Source of the DNA: Marinobacterium jannaschii DSM 6295
Lineage (GTDB): Bacteria > Pseudomonadota > Gammaproteobacteria > Pseudomonadales > Balneatricaceae
Assembly (NCBI RefSeq): GCF_000620085.1
Contig: NZ_KK211065.1
Span: 140,563-204,562, forward strand
Length of the DNA: 64,000 nucleotides
Reading direction: 5' to 3'
Every line of letters starts with the position of its first letter. The stretch's first letter is position 1. Below the pieces are notes generated by a model. That model saw nothing but the letters and a program-made list of their open reading frames with translations, was not told the DNA's origin and ran no database searches. Of the stretch, positions 1-9,047 are shown piece after piece. Position numbers and translations under genes: made by a program.

Positions 1-40
1 TAAACCCTACGCCCGGCGGGCTCAAATAAAATAGTCGGCC

Positions 41-46
41 ATTATA
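41..46 (-). promoter_or_regulatory. possible sigma-70 -10 box for a gene left of the window
   Basis: The minus strand reads TATAAT here, so transcription would leave the window to the left. No good -35 hexamer is seen at 16-18 bp. The rest of bases 1-184 shows no gene that I can support. Confidence 0.3.
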
Positions 47-184
47 GCCCCAAGCCGCGGAAAGCCGCTATCTCTTTGGCGGTTTTCTGTGCAGCAGCAG
101 TTGGCAAGGGTTGAGAGGGGGTAAAGGCAACAGCGACTGCATTAGCAACACGCTTCCGTTGATCAGGTGTATGTTCTCAGTTTC

Positions 185-1312
185 CTAATAATCAACAACC
201 CGGTTCCGACCACTGTTTTTTGCGGTGTACAGACGCTGATCGACCCGTTTCATCAATTCACTGATATCCTGATGATTGGCCGGTTCTACAATCAGCTCAC
301 CGACAGATACCGTCATAAAGTCTGAAACGACGCTGTCCCTGTTCGGGACCTTCAGGCTCTCGATCTGCTGGCGGACCTGCTCACCCGAGATCAGTTCGGC
401 TTTGCCCGGGGTAGCAACGGAAATCACCGCAAACTCCTCACCGCCAAGGCGAAAGGCATAATCACCTTCGTTGTGGCAGATAGCATTGAGCAACTGGCCT
501 ACCTTCTGCAGCGCATCATCGCCACAAGAGTGGCCATAGCAATCATTGAGCTTCTTAAAGAAATCGATATCGAACAGAATCAGATTGAGCGAGCTCTGGT
601 AGATACAGATCTGTTTTAACTCATCACTGATCACGCTATCAAAATAGCGACGGTTATAGATCCCTGTCAGCTGATCGGTAATGGTGAGCTTTTCGAGGCT
701 TCTATTCACCTCTCTCAACTGCGCTTCTACACGCTGGCGGGCATGTCTCTCGCGCATCAGACTTAAGGTACGAGAGGAGAGCCGATCATACATCATCATG
801 ATGGTGTCTATTAAAACCCGGACAGAATCGTTCATCTCCCCATTGGCGATAGCCTTTGCTTCCTCCAGACTACTACCAGAGGCCATCGCATCGATCGCAA
901 CGGCAAGGCGCTTATCATCATCGATAATATGAAACGCCAACCAGCGGATCAGAAACTTCAGGATATCTTCGACAACAACGTGAAACGGCTTGTGCTTGTC
1001 TTTCTTCTGCAGTTCCAGCACTTGCGGCAGGAAAGAGGAGTGGGCTGACTGATGGGAGACAAACCAGGGATCATCCTTAAAGCTCTCAGACCAGATCGCT
1101 TCCTCTGATGCAAAATGATAGTCCGCATATTGTGCCAGCTCTTCAAAGGCCTGATTAATTCCGCCTGGTTCCTCCTGGGTTAAGACATTTGCCAGATTAT
1201 TCAGCAAATCGACCAGTTTTTTATGCTGCTCATCGATCTCGCGAACACCGGTTTCAAAGTTCTCACTCCAGGGGAAAACTTCAAAATCATCAAGGAAAGA
1301 CTGACCTGACAT
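185..1312 (-). CDS. hemerythrin-GGDEF diguanylate cyclase
   Basis: A 375-residue cytoplasmic protein that joins a bacteriohemerythrin sensor to a diguanylate cyclase, so oxygen or redox state probably controls c-di-GMP synthesis. All seven di-iron ligands are visible in the N-terminal half (His30, His66, Glu70, His87, His91, His128, Asp133), followed by a helical linker (about 150-210) and a GGDEF domain with the active site GGEEF at 290-294. The inhibitory RxxD site reads NEGD, so product inhibition is probably lost. I chose the ATG at 1312 because AAGG precedes it; a longer frame reaches 1336. No signal peptide or membrane segment is present. The family assignment is sure; the signal sensed is inferred from the domain. 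Confidence 0.9.
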   Translation of the reverse strand: MSGQSFLDDFEVFPWSENFETGVREIDEQHKKLVDLLNNLANVLTQEEPGGINQAFEELAQYADYHFASEEAIWSESFKDDPWFVSHQSAHSSFLPQVLELQKKDKHKPFHVVVEDILKFLIRWLAFHIIDDDKRLAVAIDAMASGSSLEEAKAIANGEMNDSVRVLIDTIMMMYDRLSSRTLSLMRERHARQRVEAQLREVNRSLEKLTITDQLTGIYNRRYFDSVISDELKQICIYQSSLNLILFDIDFFKKLNDCYGHSCGDDALQKVGQLLNAICHNEGDYAFRLGGEEFAVISVATPGKAELISGEQVRQQIESLKVPNRDSVVSDFMTVSVGELIVEPANHQDISELMKRVDQRLYTAKNSGRNRVVDY

Positions 1313-1336
1313 AACGACCTTACAGTAGACAACCAA

Positions 1337-1746
1337 GACTAAAGGTCACGAATTGTACTACACACCACCAACACCAGAAAGGAAATAGTTAAGGCCCGCT
1401 CAACAACATTCCCCTTTGGTAATAGACTAAAGTCTTCTCGAGTAGTGAACTTGGTTTAAACCTTCACTCAAATATCCTGTTGGGATTCGTTCCTCATCCC
1501 AACCTGCACGCTAAAGGAAGTCCCATTACTTTTCACTGATGTCGTTTGACGATGAAAATCGTCGACTTTTTCGACGTGTATTTTCTATTCGTGTTTGAAT
1601 TAGTTTCTCGTCACAAGCTAAGCTTTCAGTTGAGTTTTGTGTAGCGTCATGTAATGGAGCTTAGGACTTGCTTTCTACAGTTTCAGTGATATCGTGTATC
1701 GCCTAGAGCTGTTCGGATATAAACTGTAGATCACGGAAGATAAAAC
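1337..1746. other. AT-rich intergenic region between divergent genes
   Basis: 410 bases without a gene. It should hold the promoters of the cyclase (minus) and of the CoiA-like gene (plus). A short perfect inverted repeat CGTCGA/TCGACG with a 5-base loop lies at 1560-1576. No convincing -35/-10 pair, attachment site or RNA gene was found. Base composition falls toward AT from about 1400, marking the left edge of the acquired segment. Confidence 0.4.
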
Positions 1747-3495
1747 ATGCTAATCCAAGCTATTGAGATATTCAACAATGGTATCTATCAACAGGATAGC
1801 GCGGAAATTTTTTTTGAAAGTCATTCTCAAAAAGAAATTCAACGTCTCCGGATGAAAATAACATCCTTACGTGAAGCTGGTGAACCAGCACTACTTAGAT
1901 GCTCTCTTTGCAAAGGCTCTTTATACATAAAAGCAAAATCTCTTGAAAAAGAGAAAACCTACTTCCTTAGCCATTATAAAACCAACTCACATGAATCAGA
2001 AAGTTGTCCCCAGCGAAGTGGTTTAGGAATTCCGATAGAAGCACTAAGGGCACTTATATACAGAGGGGCACTTGAGAGCAAGAAACACTCAGAGCTAAAA
2101 AACCTTATTGCCAAACTTCTTAGAATTGACCTAAGCATACCTAGTGAAAGTATAAAAATAGAATCCCGTTTAAAAAATCACAATGAATGGCGGCAACCTG
2201 ATGTCCAAGCCGAAGTAGGTGGATTTATAACTGCATTCGAGGTGCAAGTATCGACTGAAATGGCCTCTATGATTGCTGCAAGACAATATTTCTATGAACG
2301 TTTCGGCAGGATTCTTTGGATACTACCCTCTTTTGATCCCACCACTATAAAGCAAAGCCATATTGACATAGCTGTAACAAACCATGATCACCTCTTTGTT
2401 CTCAATGAGGAAATGGAAAACCTAAGTCGAGAAAAAGGCGAGATACATTTAATAGTCTGGATAAACTACCCTTTCATCGAAAACAACAGAATAAAGTATA
2501 GCTGGGTCAGTCAGGTTTCTACACTTTCAGATATAAAGTATCGAAATGGTCATGCTTTTGTCGTTGATTTAGAGAGAGAAGAAGAAAACCTTTCAAAAAA
2601 CATAATAAAAAACACTCCGATAGTTTCACACATTAAAGAGCCTGACTCAGACAAAACCAGTTTAATGTCAAGGGAAGACTATCTTTGGAATCGTTGGAAT
2701 CGCATCTGTGATTTTATTATTAAACCCGATGTAATACCAGTATTAGCTGAAAAGCTTGTTGATGAATACGGAGCAGGTCCCCAAACGTCCAAACTATCAG
2801 GGATCTTACTCAGAATGCACATGATCAACTGGCATTCCGAATTCGGAAACGACACTATTGTTAAACTTTTGCATAGCGCATACTCAGGGAAGTTATATTG
2901 GAAAACCCAAAACTGGAAATGGGCTTCCAACCTTCTATGTACGGAGTTTCCTAATTGGATAGGCCCATATCAATTACTGTTAAAAAAATCTGAAATTTGG
3001 AGTGAGGTTAAAAATTTAAAATCTATTAGACAAGCTGTAACACAAGCAAAATCCTCACCTTACTTTTTATCACAAAAAGAAAGAACTCTATTATCCATAA
3101 TAGCACCAAATATCAGAAACAATTTAAGTAACGTTATTAGCCACTACTCACTAATTGACTACAAGTCTATGGGGTTCTGCTATGGTGTAGAGTTTGAAAA
3201 TGGACCAAACAAACACTTACTTAGAGTTTCCTGCCCTGAGTTTCTAGGTTATGTTACATCCTGTCTTCGTGAAGAAGCTTCTGCCGAAAAGCTTTTTTAT
3301 GATATTACAAGCAGTCTTAACAGATCTATTCACTCCGGAATTTGGTTATCAATGCCTAATTTACCAATCCTAGAGCCAATTTCTAAAAACACTATAAAAA
3401 TCGACAGAAGCCTGCACAATAAATTTATTGATAAGCTTGAGATACAGATCACAAAACTTGAAAGCCAAATAACTGAGATTAAGAGTATTTTATAA
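1747..3495 (+). CDS. CoiA-like nuclease-fold protein (DUF6035-like)
   Basis: A 582-residue soluble protein. Residues 52-87 carry a possible zinc site (C52-x2-C55, H76, C87). Residues 150-200 match the core of CoiA-type PD-(D/E)XK nucleases: PDV at 151-153, FEVQ with Glu165 and Gln167, then a helix and a strand ending in WILPSF. This is the layout I know from competence protein CoiA and from proteins annotated DUF6035; the nuclease activity is inferred from the motif. The C-terminal 350 residues are unfamiliar and end in a predicted coiled coil. The gene is much more AT-rich than its neighbours and stands alone, convergent with the T6SS operon, which suggests recent transfer. It may act in DNA processing or defence; no partner gene is nearby. 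Confidence 0.65.
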   Translation: MLIQAIEIFNNGIYQQDSAEIFFESHSQKEIQRLRMKITSLREAGEPALLRCSLCKGSLYIKAKSLEKEKTYFLSHYKTNSHESESCPQRSGLGIPIEALRALIYRGALESKKHSELKNLIAKLLRIDLSIPSESIKIESRLKNHNEWRQPDVQAEVGGFITAFEVQVSTEMASMIAARQYFYERFGRILWILPSFDPTTIKQSHIDIAVTNHDHLFVLNEEMENLSREKGEIHLIVWINYPFIENNRIKYSWVSQVSTLSDIKYRNGHAFVVDLEREEENLSKNIIKNTPIVSHIKEPDSDKTSLMSREDYLWNRWNRICDFIIKPDVIPVLAEKLVDEYGAGPQTSKLSGILLRMHMINWHSEFGNDTIVKLLHSAYSGKLYWKTQNWKWASNLLCTEFPNWIGPYQLLLKKSEIWSEVKNLKSIRQAVTQAKSSPYFLSQKERTLLSIIAPNIRNNLSNVISHYSLIDYKSMGFCYGVEFENGPNKHLLRVSCPEFLGYVTSCLREEASAEKLFYDITSSLNRSIHSGIWLSMPNLPILEPISKNTIKIDRSLHNKFIDKLEIQITKLESQITEIKSIL

Positions 3496-3594
3496 TAAAT
3501 ACGATCAGCCTCCCCTTAATAGGTGGTACAGTTAGCTCTCATGTTCAGAAGTATCATTACTCTATACCAAATTCACTCGATGCAAATGCTTTGT

Positions 3595-4311
3595 CTAATA
3601 TAGACGCATCAACCACGCCTTATCACCAGTATCCAGCTTCGCACGCTCAATCCAGGGCATAAATACCCGCTCAATCCCCTGTCCTGAGTATTCCGCCACT
3701 CGCTGGCAGCCGCCGCCCATCAGGATGCGCAGGATAACCAGTAGGCTGAAACGGTCGAGGTCCGGGCTATAGTGGCCGCTGCCCTGTTGTAGGTCGGGGT
3801 GTGAATAACTGGGGCTGTAGCCACGGTAGGGGCGTTCAGCGATGGCGCTGCCGTTGCTGGCGGCGTTGGCGAGGTCGATCAGCCAGGGGCGGCCGTTGTG
3901 GATAATCAGGTTATTGGGTTTCAGGTCGGCGTGTATAACACCCTGCTGGTGCAGTTGCTGTATTAAGGCGATTAACTGGGCCATCAGTTGTGGATAGTTT
4001 GCAAAGGGCTGGGGGTTGTGCCGGATCAGCCTGGACAGGGTTTCCCCTGGCAGGGCGCGGTAGATCAGCAGGGCCTGCTGATCCTGCTGCTGATAGTCGA
4101 TCAGCTCAGGCAGGGGCAGGCCCTCTAAGCGCTGTAGCCAGTGCGCTTCGTTGCTCAGGAAAAAACAGCTTTTGCCATCGGCAGCGGTTTTAGCGATATG
4201 GCTTTCGCCGCTGCGATGTTGCAGGCGCCAGATACCCGGCTGTAGCAGCAGCGGTTCAGTCGGGTACTCCGACTGTAGCCGCTGCCACAACAGCGGGTGT
4301 CCGGCGGACAA
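3595..4311 (-). CDS. small kinase-like protein closing the T6SS operon
   Basis: A 238-residue protein of the protein-kinase/LPS-kinase fold. It shows Lys41 in the N-lobe, the catalytic loop HADLKPNN at 127-134 and the metal-binding Asp146 in IDLANA, where a DFG would normally stand. It is shorter than a PpkA kinase and has no extracellular domain. The start is TTG, fused directly to the tssM stop (TGATTG), so translation is probably coupled. It is the last gene of the operon. With the FHA protein TagH in the same operon it may supply the phosphorylation input known for T6SS, but the substrate cannot be told from sequence; a sugar or LPS kinase is the alternative. A decayed copy lies at 35308-35650. 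Confidence 0.75.
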   Translation of the reverse strand: MSAGHPLLWQRLQSEYPTEPLLLQPGIWRLQHRSGESHIAKTAADGKSCFFLSNEAHWLQRLEGLPLPELIDYQQQDQQALLIYRALPGETLSRLIRHNPQPFANYPQLMAQLIALIQQLHQQGVIHADLKPNNLIIHNGRPWLIDLANAASNGSAIAERPYRGYSPSYSHPDLQQGSGHYSPDLDRFSLLVILRILMGGGCQRVAEYSGQGIERVFMPWIERAKLDTGDKAWLMRLY

Positions 4312-7300
4312 TCAGATCTGCTCCGGCAACTGTAGCTGGGCGAAGTAGCCGCTGATAAACGGGTTGCTGTCGCCGTCGACCCGCAGCAGCAGGCGCGCCG
4401 ACTCACCATCGCGGCTGGCTTCCAATGAGCTGGTAGTGGATTCCTGCAGACCGCTGCCATTGAGGGCTTCGGCCAGGCGGAACCAGTTCCAGATCCCCGG
4501 GAAGTCCTGGTGGATAAGTACCCGGTCGCTGCCTTTCACCTGCATCTCCAGTGCCTTGCTGTGCACTTCGGTATCAGGCCAGCTGAGGGTTTTCCACAGC
4601 GACGGGCCGTTACGGTAGCGGTAAAGCGGCATATCGTTGCGCAGCGCAAATTCTGTCAGGCCACTGCTGAGCGACTGGGCACGGATGGCAAACTTCAGCC
4701 CCAGCTTCTCGGCGGTGAAGAAGGTGGACTGGATCGACGAGGTCTGGGTCAGGCCACTCCAGAAGCGCTCATCCAGTGCCAGGAACTGGCCCGGCAGGAA
4801 GCTGTTCAGTACCGGGTCGCTGTTATCGCGGGCATTGAAGTAGACGATAAACTTATCCACAAAGGTGTTCATCCGCCCCTTAGGCCCGAAGAAGCCCTTA
4901 AAGGCCTTGAGGCTAACATCCTGATCGGAACTTGCCGTGAAGGGATAGAAGGCACCCAGCTGGTTGTCGTAGTAGCTGATCACATCCTCATGCCAGTGTT
5001 TATTCAGCAGCTCACGCACATCGGCCAACGCCAGCTGGTTGAGGTGCTCGGCGCTACCGCGCAGGAAGCTCTGCAGCAGGTGATCGTCATAGCTGTCCGC
5101 CAGGGTCGACAACTGGGCCAGCGGGTTTACCAGCTCCACTTCAGCCAGCTGGTCGAGGAAGAACTGCTCGCGGGACTTACCGCCATTGGCCAGTTTCAGC
5201 CAGGCCAGGGTCTGGGAAACCTGACGGGTCACCAGGTCCAACTGGCTCTGGCCGGTATCGTCCGGCTTCACCAGTTTGTGGTAGTTGCTGAACGGCAGTG
5301 CGATCGCATCGACCATCTTCTGCCGCGACTGCAGCTGTTCCAGCTTCTTGTGCTCTTCGCGTTCCGCCTGCTCGGCCTGCAACTGGCCCTGGGCCTTGGC
5401 GCCAACTTTGCCTTTCACCTTAGGCTGCTTCTTAGCTTTCTCCGGCTCGTCGACCGCGGTCAAAAGTTCAGCCAGCTCTGTGTGATAGCCGATCTGGCTA
5501 TAGAGACGCTTCAGCGGCGAGAAGATCGGGTCCGCCACCAGCGCCAGCTGCTGGCCGGAATCGGCCCAGCCAGTTAACGTTACCCACTCAGTGTTGGCGG
5601 CGAAGCGTTGCCAGTAGCCGATATACTCCTCGGTATAGCGCTGGCGCAGCTTTCGGTTGATACGGTTCAGCTCCGCCTCGCCGCTGATGCGGTCGATCAC
5701 GCCCTGGTAATCACGGATCGCGGTGCTGGCCAGGTCAAAACCAGTGTCGTTAAGCAGCTGCTGGAAACCCTCGCGGGTAAAGGCGTAAGGCACCAGATAG
5801 CCACCGAAACCGGGGCTGAAATCGAACAGCTGGCGGTAGCTCTGTCCCAGGCTGCCGCGCATATCTACCCGGCGGGCATACTGCGGCTGCTGCATGATGT
5901 GTTTGTAGAGCAGGTCACTGATGTCCTCTGCCGACAGTGAGGCCTTCACCAGCTGGATCAAGGCCTGGTCATCCTGCGGCGGCACGGCGCCGCTGCGGAA
6001 CAGGTCAGTCAGCAGCAGGCGGAAGCGCTGCAACATCGCCACATCCCCCTCGCCCTCCGCCTTCAGCGACTCAACATAGTAGTCGGTCAGCGGTTGTGGA
6101 TCCTTGCGTTTGCTGCTGTAGAGCAACTGCTGCAGGTTATACAGCTCCAGGGTTTTTACCTTGTCGTCCAGCTTGTTGTAGACGTAGAGATCCTTATAGA
6201 GGTAATCGCGCATGGTGATCAGCAGCAGATCCTGCAGCTCGCGCTGGTAAGCCACACGCGCCGCCTTGCCAACACCTGGGTCCGGTAGCCAGGACACCAC
6301 GTACCAGGGGGTCTCTGCCTGGTAGATCAGGCTGATATCACGTAACTCGGACAGGCTGAAGATCGGGGCCGCCAGTTCATCCGGATTGGGACGGCTGGCC
6401 AGCAGGTTCTCCTTATAGCGATCCAGCATCTGCACAGCGCGGTTATCCAGTGCCTGATAGTAGTCGAAGTTGGCCTTCAGCAACCAGACAAAGAGCACAA
6501 AGCAGACCGCCAGACCACCGCTGAACAGCATCCGCAGGGCGGTATAGCTGCGTTCGCGACGTTTATTCACCCCCACTAGCCCGGATTCAGCGAGGATATC
6601 CCGGCGCAGCAGCTTTTTCACAAACAGGCTGCGACCCATCCCGGCAGGTTCACTGACCGGAGCGCTGGCATAACCCAGCTCCGATGCCAGTAGTAAGCTG
6701 AGGCGATCGACCGGGGCGCTGTCCGGCGCAGCATTGACGAAGAAGTAGCCACGGAAGTTAAAACGCTGGTCATCAAACTGGTTATCGTCGAACAGGCTGT
6801 GGAAGTAGCTTTCCAGCTCTGTCTGCAGCAGGCCGAACTGATAGGGTCCGAGCAGGATCGAATCACGGTAATCAGCATTGAGCTGAGCCTTGAGAGCCGG
6901 TGTCAGTTGGGCTGCCAGTCGCGCCTGCAACTGGGAAAAGGACTGGCTGAACCATTCCGGGTCGAAGCCCGGCTGTGGCTTCACCGGCATCATCGCCCCG
7001 AACGGCTCCTCCAGACGGTGCTCATCCATAGTAGAAAAACTCTGGCAGAAGTCCCGTAACTCGGCCATCTCGGTCACCACCGAGTAAACCGGCAGGTTCA
7101 GTCCCAGGCCCTTACTGATCTCGCGCAACAGCTGGCGCTGGCGGCGCGCGCCCTTGGCCAGCTGATCCTGTTCGGCATTCAGTAGCCGGGAGACCGGCAC
7201 CAGCGCCAGTATGCCATTGGCCGCCTGTCGCGGACGGCGGGCAAGCAGCCGTTGCAGCAGGGTTGCCAGTGCACTGCTGAAACGTTCACCCTGCACGCTG

Positions 7301-7791
7301 GCGTCTATGGTCACCAACACGGCCCGGTCGCTGTTCCAGAAACGGATCGGCTCTGCCCGGTTGCTGTCACTTTCGTTGTCATCAAGGGTCACCGCTTCAA
7401 AGCCCATCTGCTGCAACAGCAGGCCCTCTGCAGCACGACCATTGCCCAGCATCAGGTACCAGGGGGTGTCATAGGGGCCGCGATCAGTGCGCGCGCGGCT
7501 CTGCCAGAGTCGGTCGAAGGTACGTATCAGCTTCTGCTTCTGCAGCGCGGCCAGACGCCGCGCCGCCAGTTCCTCCTCGGAGGGCTGGTTGAGCTTCCGA
7601 TGGCGGTAATAGAACCAGAACGGCAGTACCAGCAAGGCACCAAACAGCAGCGACAGCAAGACCGCCAGCACCGGCTGCCAGGCCGGGGTCAGCGCCCACC
7701 AACCCGCTTCGAAACTGAAAAAACCAGACAGCGCAGCCAATAGCAGCGCGCACAGAATAAAAGGCCAGACCCGCAATTTAGGTGCCTCCAT
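4312..7791 (-). CDS. tssM: type VI secretion protein TssM (IcmF)
   Basis: Inner-membrane component (1159 residues) of the T6SS membrane complex, which spans the envelope with TssL and TssJ. Two N-terminal membrane segments (about 10-28 and 40-62) precede a cytoplasmic NTPase-like domain, and a third segment near 425-445 precedes the large periplasmic part that binds TssJ. Length and order fit IcmF proteins. Odd point: at the usual Walker A position the sequence is LGNGRAAEGLL (about 115-125), without GKT/S, and the Walker B equivalent reads VTIDAS instead of the usual DTAGR. Nucleotide binding is therefore doubtful. The ATG at 7791 has GGGGA seven bases upstream. It follows tssL by 14 bases. 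Confidence 0.95.
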   Translation of the reverse strand: MEAPKLRVWPFILCALLLAALSGFFSFEAGWWALTPAWQPVLAVLLSLLFGALLVLPFWFYYRHRKLNQPSEEELAARRLAALQKQKLIRTFDRLWQSRARTDRGPYDTPWYLMLGNGRAAEGLLLQQMGFEAVTLDDNESDSNRAEPIRFWNSDRAVLVTIDASVQGERFSSALATLLQRLLARRPRQAANGILALVPVSRLLNAEQDQLAKGARRQRQLLREISKGLGLNLPVYSVVTEMAELRDFCQSFSTMDEHRLEEPFGAMMPVKPQPGFDPEWFSQSFSQLQARLAAQLTPALKAQLNADYRDSILLGPYQFGLLQTELESYFHSLFDDNQFDDQRFNFRGYFFVNAAPDSAPVDRLSLLLASELGYASAPVSEPAGMGRSLFVKKLLRRDILAESGLVGVNKRRERSYTALRMLFSGGLAVCFVLFVWLLKANFDYYQALDNRAVQMLDRYKENLLASRPNPDELAAPIFSLSELRDISLIYQAETPWYVVSWLPDPGVGKAARVAYQRELQDLLLITMRDYLYKDLYVYNKLDDKVKTLELYNLQQLLYSSKRKDPQPLTDYYVESLKAEGEGDVAMLQRFRLLLTDLFRSGAVPPQDDQALIQLVKASLSAEDISDLLYKHIMQQPQYARRVDMRGSLGQSYRQLFDFSPGFGGYLVPYAFTREGFQQLLNDTGFDLASTAIRDYQGVIDRISGEAELNRINRKLRQRYTEEYIGYWQRFAANTEWVTLTGWADSGQQLALVADPIFSPLKRLYSQIGYHTELAELLTAVDEPEKAKKQPKVKGKVGAKAQGQLQAEQAEREEHKKLEQLQSRQKMVDAIALPFSNYHKLVKPDDTGQSQLDLVTRQVSQTLAWLKLANGGKSREQFFLDQLAEVELVNPLAQLSTLADSYDDHLLQSFLRGSAEHLNQLALADVRELLNKHWHEDVISYYDNQLGAFYPFTASSDQDVSLKAFKGFFGPKGRMNTFVDKFIVYFNARDNSDPVLNSFLPGQFLALDERFWSGLTQTSSIQSTFFTAEKLGLKFAIRAQSLSSGLTEFALRNDMPLYRYRNGPSLWKTLSWPDTEVHSKALEMQVKGSDRVLIHQDFPGIWNWFRLAEALNGSGLQESTTSSLEASRDGESARLLLRVDGDSNPFISGYFAQLQLPEQI

Positions 7792-7805
7792 GCAAGATCC
7801 CCGTA

Positions 7806-9041
7806 TTACTCTTTCGGCAGCACGAAGGCATCACTGATCCCCTCGGCCCGCACCTGTTTTGATATTGCCACCGCCTCTGAACGCTCAGCCGAGCGTGTCA
7901 GAATACGGTACTTATCCCGCCAGGGTTCGATCTCTGCCTCGAAGCGATCAAGCCGGTGCAGGGCAATAAAATCGCTCGCCAGCTGCGCTCGACTGAAAGT
8001 CCCCAATTGTACCCGCCAGGGGCGGGCCGGATCAGCAGCCACTGCTGCAGGTTGTTCAACCACAGTCGCCACTGGTTTGATCGGCGCTGGCTTCGTCGCC
8101 GCCCTGACAACCGCAGGCGCCGCCTGCTGGCGACCGTAGGCTTGGGCAGCCAGGCGCATCTCCTCATCGGTACTGAGATAGACCGCCTCTTTAACATCGG
8201 TCACCCCAAGGTAGGTCTGACTGAACTCCGGCAGGCGGACAAAATCACGCGAGCGCTGGTCGAAGGTGTTCTGATACCAGTAGCTGGTGCCGCCCCAGAC
8301 CAGGCCGACTGCCAGCACAAACAGCAGTGACTGACGCACAAAGCGGGCCGGACGCGCAGGCTTTGCCGCGACGGGCACTTCGATACGCTCGGTGGCCTGA
8401 AACGGCACCGGTGGCCGGGCGCGAAAGATGATGGTTTCGATCTGCTGTTGCAGCTGCTCTAGCCGCTCGCGGCTACCCTGGCGATACTGGCCCCGGAAAC
8501 CGATGCGCATAAACAGGTAGATCAGCTCCAGCAGGTCGAGCAGCAGGTTGGGCTGGGCCAGGGCTTTGTTGGCAACCTGATAGAACTGTTCGCCACCGTC
8601 ACGCATTCCGAACAATTCAGCCACCAGGGTCTGGTTCTCCCAGCCACTGTCCTCGCCCCAGTCGCAGTGAAGGATAAACTCATCCAGCACGATACAGAAC
8701 AGGAAGCAGCTCTTGTCGGCAACCGAAGGGGGATAATCGAGCCGGGCCACCTGCTGCTTCAGCTGGGTAATATTGCCTTTCAGCTGCTGACGGAAGCGCA
8801 GCAGGTCATCCGGCCTTGGCAGTCGCGACAAAGTGGCGCAAAGTACCAGCAGCTCACTGCCGGCGTTGATCAGCGGATTCTCATGACTGCTGAACTGCTG
8901 CAACAGCTCCAGGTCACGGCTACGGTTTTTCAGTGCCGCAGCGCCTTCCAGCCAGAGCCTGCGACCGCTGTCGGCAGCCCCGGCAGAAACGCCCGGCTGG
9001 GCTACCTCAATGGTAGCCTCGTCGAGATAATCCATTGTCAT
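7806..9041 (-). CDS. tssL: type VI secretion protein TssL with C-terminal SPOR-like domain
   Basis: DotU/IcmH inner-membrane protein that pairs with TssM and docks the baseplate. The cytoplasmic helical domain fills about residues 40-215, one membrane segment lies near 237-260 (LLFVLAVGLVWGG), and the rest is periplasmic. Extended TssL proteins usually end in an OmpA/MotB-type peptidoglycan-binding domain; here the last 70 residues (WRVQLGTFS ... ILTRSAERSEA) look like a SPOR domain, a family that binds denuded glycan strands. A variable Ala/Pro-rich linker (about 310-345) precedes it. Start uncertain: the frame opens with GTG-TTG-ATG-ACA-ATG right after the tssK stop; I chose the first ATG. 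Confidence 0.93.
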   Translation of the reverse strand: MTMDYLDEATIEVAQPGVSAGAADSGRRLWLEGAAALKNRSRDLELLQQFSSHENPLINAGSELLVLCATLSRLPRPDDLLRFRQQLKGNITQLKQQVARLDYPPSVADKSCFLFCIVLDEFILHCDWGEDSGWENQTLVAELFGMRDGGEQFYQVANKALAQPNLLLDLLELIYLFMRIGFRGQYRQGSRERLEQLQQQIETIIFRARPPVPFQATERIEVPVAAKPARPARFVRQSLLFVLAVGLVWGGTSYWYQNTFDQRSRDFVRLPEFSQTYLGVTDVKEAVYLSTDEEMRLAAQAYGRQQAAPAVVRAATKPAPIKPVATVVEQPAAVAADPARPWRVQLGTFSRAQLASDFIALHRLDRFEAEIEPWRDKYRILTRSAERSEAVAISKQVRAEGISDAFVLPKE

Positions 9042-9047
9042 CAACAC

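Noticed and set aside
1560-1576. A short inverted repeat as a possible attachment site
   Set aside because: No second copy was seen at the other edge of the AT-rich gene and no integrase or tRNA gene is nearby.
4510-5577. A 355-codon open frame antisense to tssM
   Set aside because: Same reason: tssM is conserved over the whole length and this frame shows no family features.
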